Source: Phycomyces nitens (Eukaryota > Mucoromycota > Mucoromycetes > Mucorales > Phycomycetaceae). From it: DNA of 64,000 nucleotides. Of the stretch, positions 49,401 through 59,064 are shown one piece after another; positions within the stretch are counted from its first letter, which is position 1; each line of letters starts with the position of its first letter. Made by a program: the position numbers and the translations under genes. Where the stretch lies: positions 6,882,001 through 6,946,000 of the forward strand of contig JAHRBC010000003.1 of assembly GCA_022702545.1 (NCBI GenBank). Direction: 5' to 3'. The notes beneath the pieces were generated by a model. The model ran no database searches. It saw only the letters and a list, made by a program, of their open reading frames with translations, and was not told the origin of the DNA.

Positions 49401-50224
49401 ACATTTTTTGACATTTTAGTTTTATATGGGGGGATGGAAAAGAAGATGAACAATACAAATATATCAAAGTATTATAGGGAGCCAACAAACTCGATGATGC
49501 TATAGTTACCCGGTGTATTAAATAAATGTCTGTTTTATTTATCTATTTGGGTTTGTTTGGATATTGAATACACTTTTCTACCAGTAGCTAGACACCAGCT
49601 AAATTATATTACTAAAGATATTTATGAAAAAGATGAACTATTGCATGTATTTTTGCTTAACATTGTGTTCGAGTATTTATTTTATTATCTTTTCATTGAT
49701 ACAGATATACCTTTATATAATGGTTCTCATTTCTCTAGTAATTATCTGACCATCTTTTTTTGAGCCATGGTTTGGTTTGAGTATAGTCAACTAGACCGAT
49801 ATTTGGTACAGGAACGTAAATACTTTTTATAGAGAAAGCAAGAGTAAAAAAAAAATTGTCGCGAGGTCATTGCTTCTTTCCTTTTTGTGTACTAACTAAT
49901 ACGAAAACTACTTTGATATTTCTTTGTTGGTGGCAGGATATTGATTCAGTAGATCGTGTACATTAAAGCAATCTCAATGGGAATCCACTGCATTGCATCC
50001 AAAGACTCTTTTTGATATATTTACGATTCAGTAAAAACGGCAGCGGCAGAAAAAAAAAAGAAGAGAAAAAGAGGAATGGATTAGCATGAGACTTGGTGAT
50101 TAGCTACAGATGTAGAGAATCTATTATTATTTTGATAGAAAGTGCAGGGCAGACACTATAGACATTATTACCATAAAAGGCAAGCAAAGAGTTGCACGTA
50201 TTTCTTAATTTTCTATATACTGGT

Positions 50225-50465
50225 AATACTGGTGTACTACTCGGCGGGTTAAAGCGTTGGATTTCAATAGTACAGGTCGGGTGTTCGAATCCCGGTCATG
50301 GAAATTGGAAAAATGAAGACGCTTAAACCCGACTGGGTAGGACACTGGGGCAGTACCTGAGACTTTGGCCAATTCTCAGCTTGGACTTCAGTAGCCGCGG
50401 GGATTCCAATCTACCAAGCTTAGCTTGGTAGAGTACTGTTGCATTTTTTTTTTATTTTATTTTTT
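50225..50465 (+). mobile_element. tRNA-derived SINE-like unit (left arm)
   Basis: The head resembles a tRNA: GGCGGGTTAAAGCGTTGGA (D-arm and anticodon-arm start) then GGTCGGGTGTTCGAATCCC with an RNA polymerase III B box (TGTTCGAATCC, 50282-50292). The body of about 110 bp follows. It ends with a perfect hairpin, CTACCAAGC-TTA-GCTTGGTAG (50411-50431), and a T-rich tail from 50443. The anticodon stem is mismatched and there is no acceptor stem, so it is not a working tRNA. Head, unrelated body and simple tail together are the SINE layout. Confidence 0.68.
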
Positions 50466-50609
50466 GTCGTTTTGGATCTGGATTGTTCTTCCAATGCTAT
50501 AATACACCCAATATTCGCCAAACTCACTGGGAATCGTAAACGAGGATAGAAAGATAGATCCTTTTATATCTTTTCTAAACCTACCCAGCCATCATAAATG
50601 TCTAACACT

Positions 50610-50690
50610 TTGGTGGCCTCAAAGATTCCAATCTACTGGGAAGAGCTTAGTAGAGTACTGTTATTTTTTAATTTTTTTTTTAATTTTTCA
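50610..50690 (+). repeat. Second SINE 3'-tail copy (left arm)
   Basis: GATTCCAATCTACTGGGAAG followed by AGCTTAGTAGAGTACTGTTA and a T-rich tract closely matches the 3' end of the SINE-like unit at 50401-50460, including the stem-loop. The tRNA-like head is missing. It is a 5'-truncated copy of the same element, which shows the unit is repeated. Confidence 0.6.
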
Positions 50691-51203
50691 AATTTATTTA
50701 TTAGGGGGTTTCATTGATTTTTATTTTCCAAGTTTTATCTATTGGCAATCAAGACTTTGAAAATCTGTTATTGAACCCCCCTTTTTAATCCTTTTTTTTT
50801 AGTATCCTAGCCAAAGAGTATTTGTATGGTACTCATGGTGCCAAATAGCTGTTTTGAAAAGACTAGCGGTACCTTTTTTGCAAAGCCAATAGGTGGTCTT
50901 TGTAAACCAAATTCATAGTAAGGTACTTGGATTTGTTAGTATTTTATGAGGAATGATAGTATTATGAGAGCTGTTTATCGACAAAAGAATACTATTTGTG
51001 ATATACACACCGCTGCCGAGTGGAGAGGCTCTAGAACCGATATCTGGGTACTCTTTGCTATTGGCCATGCCAAGTTAACAGCCCAGGAACACGTACACTT
51101 CATACCACTACAGTTATAACCAGCTATTACACAATGGATACTAGAGTATAAGGGGACTGGAATAATAAGTATATAAGCTGCCATAATACTCTTTCTCTAA
51201 TAA

Positions 51204-52363
51204 ATAAGACACTCTCACAGTATACAAACTAACCAATAGATAGAAAGATACTAGAAGCCCATTTCCTAAGAAATGAAGCAGAATTTCCAAGCTTACAAAT
51301 GAGAATGCCAACTACATATTTTGTCAATAGAATAAAAAAGAATTGTACTATGATATCTGGAGATCTTACAACCTTTGTGTCCAACACAAGGTGTCATTCA
51401 ACCTCCAAGTCCATACCTCAGAAGACTATTCGTGGAATCGACATGTTTTCTTGCCGAGCGTTATACAAGCTACGGTTATGAAAAGCACATAAGATGAAGC
51501 GATTACCATTTGCTAATCAAAAATGGGATTGTGCCATGTAAAGTGATGAGTCAAGAGTCATAATTTTTTTGTAAAGATAGAAATATGAGAGTTTAGCACC
51601 AAGTTGAAAAGTATAAAGCAGATTGTACAAAGCCAAGAATGCAGCTTGGTGGAAGCTCTGTTATGCTTTAGTGATGTATATGGGCAGGAGGCGTAGACCT
51701 TTTAAAGACCATTAAGGACATGTTTAACCAGCATCCATATATGGACTTGGTAGAAAAAAAATATATGCTCAATAAGCTGACCACTATAAAATGGTATTTT
51801 TGACCAAGGGGTGAATTTAGCTGTTTCAATTTTATAATAAGTTTCAGGTTATAGAGTGGCTCTATGCATATTCTTGAGCAAAAACGAATCTTACTAGTCG
51901 ATCCAAGTGGGATTTCTTTTGGTACCTCTTAAAATACCTTCTTTGGTACTTGCAAGACAAGAATATAGAAAAGATGACAAAAAGAATGGAGCGGGTTACA
52001 AAGTTTTTTGCTTCTCAGAGTAAAATAGTTTAAATACCACGAGTCGAGTAAAACTCAGCTATTTCCTATTTATAAGTAATTTCCCTAATATTAATTTAAG
52101 TGAGCACCGTATGTTGGGGTGGATGCCGCATGTGAGCGTCTATGGCTATAACTAATTGCACACACGCATTTGGTCAGAAACGGGAAGTACGCGACTGAAG
52201 CTCGGCATTTAGCTGCGACGAATCTTAATTGAGAGGTCGCGGGGGTTTGGGGTTTACTTCAAATCAGTGCATTTTTTGCAATTTTTGAAAAATTATTATA
52301 ATAGAAATTAAAATTGAAACATATTAAAATTGAAACATAACAAAAAAATAGAGTTTTGTTAAA
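51204..52363 (+). mobile_element. Spacer of the inverted repeat with a dead Tc1 transposase
   Basis: The 1.16 kb between the arms is unique in the window. On the plus strand it reads as a decayed Tc1/mariner transposase: KTIRGIDMFSCRALYKLRL, then MKRLPFANQKWDCAM, SDESRVI (first catalytic block), QLGGSSVML and GGVDLLKTIKDMFNQHPYMD, separated by stops and frameshifts, from about 51290 to 52080. The last 280 bp are non-coding, with a GC-richer island (52110-52250) before an AT-rich end. No TIR pair is evident. Confidence 0.7.
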
Positions 52364-53103
52364 TTATTAAAGAAAGAGTATTATGGCAGCTTATATACTT
52401 ATTATTATAGATACCTTATACTCTAGTATCCATTGTGTAATAGCTGGTTATAACTGTAGTGGTATGAAGTGTACGTGTTCCTGGGCTGTTAACTTGGCAT
52501 GGCCAATAGCAAAGAGTACCCAGATATCGGTTCTAGAGCCTCTCCACTCGGCAGCGGTGTGTATATCACAAATAGTATTCTTTTGTCGATAAACAGCTCT
52601 CATAATACTATCATTCCTCATAAAATACTAACAAATCCAAGTACCTTACTATGAATTTGGTTTACAAAGACCACCTATTGGCTTTGCAAAAAAGGTACCG
52701 CTAGTCTTTTCAAAACAGCTATTTGGCACCATGAGTACCATACAAATACTCTTTGGCTAGGATACTAAAAAAAAAGGATTAAAAAGGGGGGTTCAATAAC
52801 AGATTTTCAAAGTCTTGATTGCCAATAGATAAAACTTGGAAAATAAAAATCAATGAAACCCCCTAATAAATAAATTTGAAAAATTAAAAAAAAAATTAAA
52901 AAATAACAGTACTCTACTAAGCTCTTCCCAGTAGATTGGAATCTTTGAGGCCACCAAAGTGTTAGACATTTATGATGGCTGGGTAGGTTTAGAAAAGATA
53001 TAAAAGGATCTATCTTTCTATCCTCGTTTACGATTCCCAGTGAGTTTGGCGAATATTGGGTGTATTATAGCATTGGAAGAACAATCCAGATCCAAAACGA
53101 CAA

Positions 53104-53344
53104 AAAATAAAATAAAAAAATGCAACAGTACTCTACCAAGCTAAGCTTGGTAGATTGGAATCCCCGCGGCTACTGAAGTCCAAGCTGAGAATTGGCCAAA
53201 GTCTCAGGTACTGCCCCAGTGTCCTACCCAGTCGGGTTTAAGCGTCTTCATTTTTCCAATTTCCATGACCGGGATTCGAACACCCGACCTGTACTATTGA
53301 AATCCAACGCTTTAACCCGCCGAGTAGTACACCAGTATTACCAG
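53104..53344 (-). mobile_element. tRNA-derived SINE-like unit (right arm)
   Basis: Inverted copy of the unit at 50225-50465, with the B box at about 53271-53282 on the minus strand and the same hairpin and T-rich tail (shorter homopolymer). Its truncated second tail is at about 52876-52956. Confidence 0.66.
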
Positions 53345-54164
53345 TATATAGAAAATTAAGAAATACGTGCAACTCTTTGCTTGCCTTTTATGGTAATAAT
53401 GTCTATAGTGTCTGCCCTGCACTTTCTATCAAAATAATAATAGATTCTCTACATCTGTAGCTAATCACCAAGTCTCATGCTAATCCATTCCTCTTTTTCT
53501 CTTCTTTTTTTTTTCTGCCGCTGCCGTTTTTACTGAATCGTAAATATATCAAAAAGAGTCTTTGGATGCAATGCAGTGGATTCCCATTGAGATTGCTTTA
53601 ATGTACACGATCTACTGAATCAATATCCTGCCACCAACAAAGAAATATCAAAGTAGTTTTCGTATTAGTTAGTACACAAAAAGGAAAGAAGCAATGACCT
53701 CGCGACAATTTTTTTTTTACTCTTGCTTTCTCTATAAAAAGTATTTACGTTCCTGTACCAAATATCGGTCTAGTTGACTATACTCAAACCAAACCATGGC
53801 TCAAAAAAAAGATGGTCAGATAATTACTAGAGAAATGAGAACCATTATATAAAGGTATATCTGTATCAATGAAAAGATAATAAAATAAATACTCGAACAC
53901 AATGTTAAGCAAAAATACATGCAATAGTTCATCTTTTTCATAAATATCTTTAGTAATATAATTTAGCTGGTGTCTAGCTACTGGTAGAAAAGTGTATTCA
54001 ATATCCAAACAAACCCAAATAGATAAATAAAACAGACATTTATTTAATACACCGGGTAACTATAGCATCATCGAGTTTGTTGGCTCCCTATAATACTTTG
54101 ATATATTTGTATTGTTCATCTTCTTTTCCATCCCCCCATATAAAACTAAAATGTCAAAAAATGT

Positions 54165-54304
54165 AAAAACGAACTAATGTTCTTGAGTGGTTATTATAAA
54201 GGCTTGACTAGAGTGCGATCGAGAGCATTTGGAGCACATTAGATGTTAATATTCATCAAGGTCAACCCAACCTACAACTCAAAACCAGTCGAGCAAATCT
54301 CTGA
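54165..54304 (+). mobile_element. Tc1 transposase C-terminal fragment in right arm
   Basis: Inverted duplicate of the fragment at 49262-49400, read on the plus strand (LEWLL ... SAIESIWSTL), carried along within the arm. Confidence 0.55.
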
Positions 54305-54593
54305 TAAAACACTAGACAGGTATAACAAAATGTGTGAGGAATATTGGTTTTTTTCATGCATAACATAATACAGACTCCTTCCCGTAGTAACGAGTCTTTT
54401 TTTTTGTAAAAGACAGTTTATTATTCCTACAAACCTAGTAACGAGTCAATTCAATATCCACCAAATAAAAAAGAATAACTTTTTTAACTCTCTTGCTGTA
54501 TTATACTCACATCTGTTTACTAAACAATAGCAAAAATATACAAGTTAAAACAGACAATATCCAATAATAATAAAAGTGTTTGTTAAAAAAAAA

Positions 54594-55651
54594 TCAGTAC
54601 TTTGTGGAGCCACCACCTACCTTTTTCATTTCGGTTATACGATTTGGCATTGTCATGTAATGTCTCTCACATACTTGAACGGGCATTTTCTTCCACTCTT
54701 CCTGGATTTCAGCATCCAGCTCAAGGTTTTTTTTTGGAGCCGACACTCTTGCCCTTACCATACACCCAAGATAAGCCCATAAGTTCTCAATACGGTTGAT
54801 ATCTGGACTATTTGGCGGCCATACCATTACTGGGATATCCTGTCACTTCTTCCAGTCCTCAGCCAGTTTCCACTTATGACGAGGAGCATTGTCTTTTTGA
54901 TAAATAAACTCTCCATCATGAAGTTCATTCAATTTGCCCAAGACATGAACAAGTTTTTTTTGCCCAGTAAGTTGATATAGGCATACTGTAGAGTGTTGAT
55001 TATAGTCTTCAAAGGACCGATTCCTCCTGCCAACACACAGCCCCACACCATTAGAAAACCACCGCTAAACCGCTTTCTTGGCATAATGGAGTCTTTTCTA
55101 AACTTCTTCGCAGGAAAGCCCTACACTTGCAAATTTCCATCCTTGGATAAAATCATGAATCTCGATTCATGACCCCAGATATGACCCCATCGTTGGTTGG
55201 CTTTTTTGGAGTGATGAGCAAAACCTAATCGCTTCTTTTTGTGCCCGTTGGATAGCTGGTGCTTAAACACAGGGCGACAAAAAGACATTCCAATCCTACA
55301 AATGGCACGGTGGATGGTAGTCTTTGAGATGTAATTCCCCATTGTGTCTCTCATGGTGTTGGTCAGCTCTCCAAGTATAGCCCTACGATTCTTTTTCATT
55401 TCATTCTTAAGATGGGGTAAATCGCGTTCATTAAGGATCTTTAAAAGTCCTTTTCGCTTTCTGGCAAAACCATTGCCTGCTTGTCTCCATCTTTATATGA
55501 TTCTTTGGACAGTTGCTATGGGTATACCAGTTTTGACTGAAAAGCCAGAATGTGTATTGTCATGAAGAGCACCTCTGATGATCAGATCTTTCTGGTAATC
55601 TGAAAGTTGCTTTTGCTTATAAAGAGATCTATTGTTAATCTGGCGAGACAT
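54594..55651 (-). pseudogene. Tc1/mariner transposase, frameshifted (right of inverted repeat)
   Basis: Least decayed of the Tc1 copies. It starts MSRQINNRSLYKQKQLSDYQ at 55651, then a helix-turn-helix (DLIIRGALHDNTHSGFSVKT, PIATVQRII), KRLGFAHHSKKANQRWGHIW, SRFMILSKDG, LMVWGCVLAGGIGPLKTI, KDNAPRHKWKLAEDWKK and finally MVWPPNSPDINRIENLWAYL. Intact Tc1 transposases cut and paste DNA at TA sites with a DDE/D triad. Here the first aspartate block reads WGHESRF where W-S-D-E-S is expected, so the first catalytic residue is lost. At least three frame changes and an in-frame stop add to that. It ends KVGGGSTKY, as many Tc1 proteins do. No TIRs found. Confidence 0.85.
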
Positions 55652-56110
55652 TGTGTGATTCGAATGAGAAAAGAAGGCTTGGAAACAGAATACCAAGGAT
55701 GCAGTATTGATATGCTATTTGGTGGAGTTTGAATGACTGTTGCCAAGGAAATGAATCTGTACAGGCCTAGTATTTGTTTAAAAAGAAGAAGAAGAAGAAG
55801 AAGAAAACTTTTGAATGACATGCTCAGACCGCCTTGAAGTTTAGTCACTTTTATTTTATTTTTATATAAAAAAAAAGGGAAAAAGTTGGGTATTGGATAA
55901 TATGGTATTTTTGATAAATCAATTCTAAAGATGTTTGAACTCGAATTAGCTTTCCTCGGTTTCCACAGCGACAAATTAAAATAAAAGAAAGTCCCCCTGT
56001 ATATTATTATGCAGCTATAAAATACAATTGTTTACAAATTCTAGTATTTTTTTTCCGCTTTTTTTTAAAAATAATTTAATTTCTTTCTTTTCCTTACAAA
56101 AAAAAAACAA

Positions 56111-57501
56111 ATGAAGCGCGCACTAACTCCACCTCCCCCAGACGCACCTCCCCCAGACGCACCTGCTCGCAAGAAGCCAGGTAATATTACATCTATAACA
56201 TAATATCCTCAAAGGACAGAGTTGGATCCGGGACCTTTCTAGTCCCATTATCAGGCTGACCTAACGGCTCTAAAAAACATCCACAGCTCGTTCCCGAGGA
56301 GAGTGGAGTACCGAAAGAGAGATAACACTCATGTATGCATACAACGAAAGCCGCCCTTTTGCTATGCCGTATGGACAAAAGACCGAAGCATGGGACAAGA
56401 TCTTAGACGCTATCAATGGTGAAAACCACGCGACCATGTCTCCCCTCACAGTAAAATCAATCAGACCCAAAAAAGATGACCTTTTCAGAGCCTACAGAGC
56501 TCTGTTTAAGAAACGCAATCGCAAAGGCTCGTCTCAATTCGGCATGGAGTCAAATCCGCTGGAAAAGGCTGTATTTACAGCAATGAAAGGAGTAGGATTT
56601 TGATATTATTTACAACAAAAGTGACCAAGGCAAAATTTATTTGATATTTACCTACTTTAAGGAAGAAGAGTACAAGAAGTTAAAAGCCTCGGAGAAACGG
56701 TCGAACTTACTCAAACGTCAAAAGAGCGGTCGCTTGGAGAGCCGTACATCGAGATCATCAATGGTAGATTTGGCCGCTCGGCTGGTCATCAGTCAACCAA
56801 TTGATGAACCTATATTCTCTGAACCTTTATTCTCTGAAGAAATCATTGAAATCAAGGATAATATCACCAATGATGATAGCACCAATGAGGATAGCACCAA
56901 TGATGATAGTACCAACGATAATACCACCAATGATAATACCACCAACGACACCATCACCAACGACACCATCACCATCAACGACAATACCACCAATGACACC
57001 ATCACCATCAACGACAATATTACCAACGACAAAACCACCAATGACACCATCACCATCAACGACGATATCACCAACGACAAAACCACCAATGACACCATCA
57101 CCATCAACGACGATATCACCAACGACAAAACCACCAATGACACCATCACCATCAACGACGATATCACCAACGACACCACCACCAATGACACCATCACCAT
57201 CAACGACAATATCACCAACGACAATGCCACCAACGGCAATGCCACCACCAATGATGATATCGCCAATTATGATTTCACCGACGACAATTTCACCAATGAT
57301 GATATCAACAACGACAATATCAACAACGACAATATCATCAATGACTCACCCGATGATTTAACAAGAAGAGTAATCGGAATTTTGGAAGCCCAAAGCCGAG
57401 AGATGGAAAAGCAACAAGTATTCAATAAGGAATTGATTGCTATACTCGGGCAAATCGCTGGATCAATTGCAATAGTTGCTGATAAATTAAAGAAAAAATG
57501 A
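56111..57501 (+). pseudogene. SANT/Myb-like protein with NDTT repeats, one-base frameshift
   Basis: Exon 1 (56111-56180, MKRALTPPPPDAPPPDAPAR) joins in phase to an exon from 56287. The first part, RGEWSTEREITLMYAYNESR then TEAWDKILDAING, resembles the Myb/SANT-like (trihelix) DNA-binding fold, followed by basic residues (FRAYRALFKKRNRKG). At 56598-56602 the frame breaks: GVGF meets a stop, but one base later the reading DIIYNKSDQGKIYLIFTYFK continues as coding through KEEEYKKLKASEKRSN. The middle is a low-complexity Asn/Asp/Thr region built from a 48 bp tandem unit. The C-terminus is a coiled coil (LTRRVIGILEAQSREMEKQQ...ILGQIAGSIAIVADKLKKK). A sequencing error in the TTTT run would restore a normal gene of about 430 residues; otherwise it is a young pseudogene. 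Function unknown. Confidence 0.65.
56938..57235 (+). repeat. 48 bp coding minisatellite
   Basis: About five tandem units encoding the 16-residue pattern TNDTITINDDITNDKT, with near-identical DNA in consecutive copies and shorter degenerate units on both sides. The unit length is a multiple of three, so copy-number change keeps the frame. Confidence 0.85.
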
Positions 57502-58436
57502 GAAATAAAGGCAGATAATATATTAATATTAATTATACTTTCAAGCATATAGCTTGAACCTTATTGATCAGAATAAGCCCAAAGTTAAGTTGTGTTTGAC
57601 AAGGAAGATTTCGTTTTATTGACAGTATCCTTTGCAAGCCACTAATGGGAACTATGCAAATTCTTGAAGATTATAGACAATTCCAGGACTATTTTCCCAT
57701 TTTTGCAGTCATTACTGCAAAACTGGGCATAAAGAACTCGATTATTATTATTATTATTTAAAAGAAAGAGAGATTTTATATTGAAACACTTTTGCTCGTC
57801 ATCTGTCTTTCTTATTCGGTATAAAGCCTATAAAAATAAAAACAAATCTCTCCGGGTTCCGTACACAGTAAAACAGGGAGGTCTGGAATAATTTTGTTTT
57901 GCATGTGACGGCAGAATAGAAGGCTCAGCATTTCAGAACTATCAAAAATATTGGTTTCATTGTCTGATTCATGGAATCGACCAACGAGACGACTTGTTTC
58001 AGTAGCCATAGCAACAGATTGATACTCGAGAAAATTGATGGAATTAATGGTATGTACTATCATACTCGACAATATATTCCATTTGTGTTTTTTTTGACAA
58101 GTGTTGGTTTGGAAAGCAAATCACGGCTCTCGGGTAAATAAAATAAATAAAAAATAAAGAATTGGCAGATAAGAAATGAAGTCTATGGTCAAACGTTTTC
58201 AAAATCATGGGCAAGAATTGATTTGCAATTGACGACAGATTCCTAGAGTCCATTCTCCACTCCTTATGATAAAGGAATAGCGTGGTAAAAATAAAAATAA
58301 AAAAGGTCATTAGAATACAATGTAAAGGCAAATCCACATGGTTCATGTACATCATGGCTTCTGAAACGCCTGAAACTCAATAATCAATAAAAAGAAAGAA
58401 AGAAAGAAAGAAAGAGTTTCATGCAGACGCGCATTT

Positions 58437-58470
<34 letters not shown>

Positions 58471-59064
58471 ACTATTATCAAATTGACAAGGTGCTTGGGG
58501 ATCCAAGAACCTCTTGTTTGACTTCACCGTTGCTAGGCATCTCAAGACGGCTTGAATCTGTAATGCCTTGCCATTTATGGTATAGTGAGTCCCTGAGGTA
58601 ACTCTGATATGGACTCTAGGAAAATGGCTATGTACTAAATCAACGTAATAAATAATGTGGCTCGATTGATAAACCATAGTTTTTCTTTTAAAAAATAAAG
58701 GAAGAAATGGGGTGTTTTTTGGGACTCTGAGCAGAATAGGTTAATTTCGGTTCACATTTGATTGCTTCCGAGACCATTATTAATACTGGGCCCTCTTAAG
58801 CTTTCTTTTTTTTTGGCATGAAAAACAAACAGAATTCTATACTCCCAAATGCGTTGGACATTAACATTTACCATGCTTTCGAATTTGGCGTAAATAGAGT
58901 TGAAACCCGTTTCAATTTGAGTATGATATTTTTTGAATGAATATGGGACTCTTTTTGTGAGGAAAGGGAATTTGTAGGGATAATGTATGAATTTGTTTGT
59001 AAGATAAGTAATAAACAAGGGGAATATAACTAGAGCTGAAGATCATCGACCAACGATATGTCTT
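57502..59064. other. Intergenic region, no supportable gene
   Basis: About 1.56 kb. Contains (ATT)n at 57744-57760, a (GAAA)n tract (58391-58414) and (TTG)n (58437-58468). A 69-codon frame at 58468-58677 (minus, HIIYYVDLVHSHFPRVHIRV) has even composition but no recognisable similarity; I do not call it a gene. Confidence 0.5.
58391..58468. repeat. (GAAA)n and (TTG)n tracts
   Basis: A tetranucleotide tract (58391-58414) and a trinucleotide tract (58437-58468), separated by about 22 bp. Confidence 0.9.

Larger units (their letters stand above)
49195..51203 (+). repeat. Left arm of a 2.0 kb near-perfect inverted repeat
   Basis: This segment matches the reverse complement of 52364-54370 almost base for base over about 2.0 kb. 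The differences I found are homopolymer lengths (for example T7 versus T8 near 49747, T10 versus T7 near 50445) and a small cluster near 51155. The arm contains a scrap of Tc1 transposase at its outer end, a SINE-like unit and a second SINE tail. The match stops at TATTAT (49195) on the outside and near 51203 inside. Small frames in the arm (for example 49557-49763) show no known domain. Confidence 0.95.
52364..54370 (-). repeat. Right arm of the 2.0 kb near-perfect inverted repeat
   Basis: Reverse complement of 49195-51203. The inner edge begins TTATTAAAGAAAGAGTATTA and the outer edge ends CATGCATAACATAATA at 54370. Frames 52383-52592 and 53784-54008 are the inverted counterparts of 50975-51184 and 49557-49763 with nearly identical translations. 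Such identity means the duplication is recent or maintained by gene conversion. No target-site duplication is seen at the outer edges. Confidence 0.95.

Noticed and set aside
50236..50303. A functional tRNA gene
   Set aside because: The B box is good but there is no acceptor stem pairing and the anticodon stem is mismatched; a SINE head fits better.
54385..54447. Direct repeat TAGTAACGAGTC (54385 and 54436) as a target duplication of the inverted repeat
   Set aside because: Both copies lie outside the right arm, so they cannot bracket the inverted repeat; they may mark a small unrelated insertion or be chance.
56793..57266. A hydrophobic minus-strand protein of Val/Ser/Leu repeats
   Set aside because: It is the antisense of the Asn/Asp/Thr minisatellite; no gene-like context.
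57858..57890. CRISPR-like or regularly spaced repeats anywhere in the window
   Set aside because: Only microsatellites and a coding minisatellite were found; no spaced direct repeats, and the genome is fungal.
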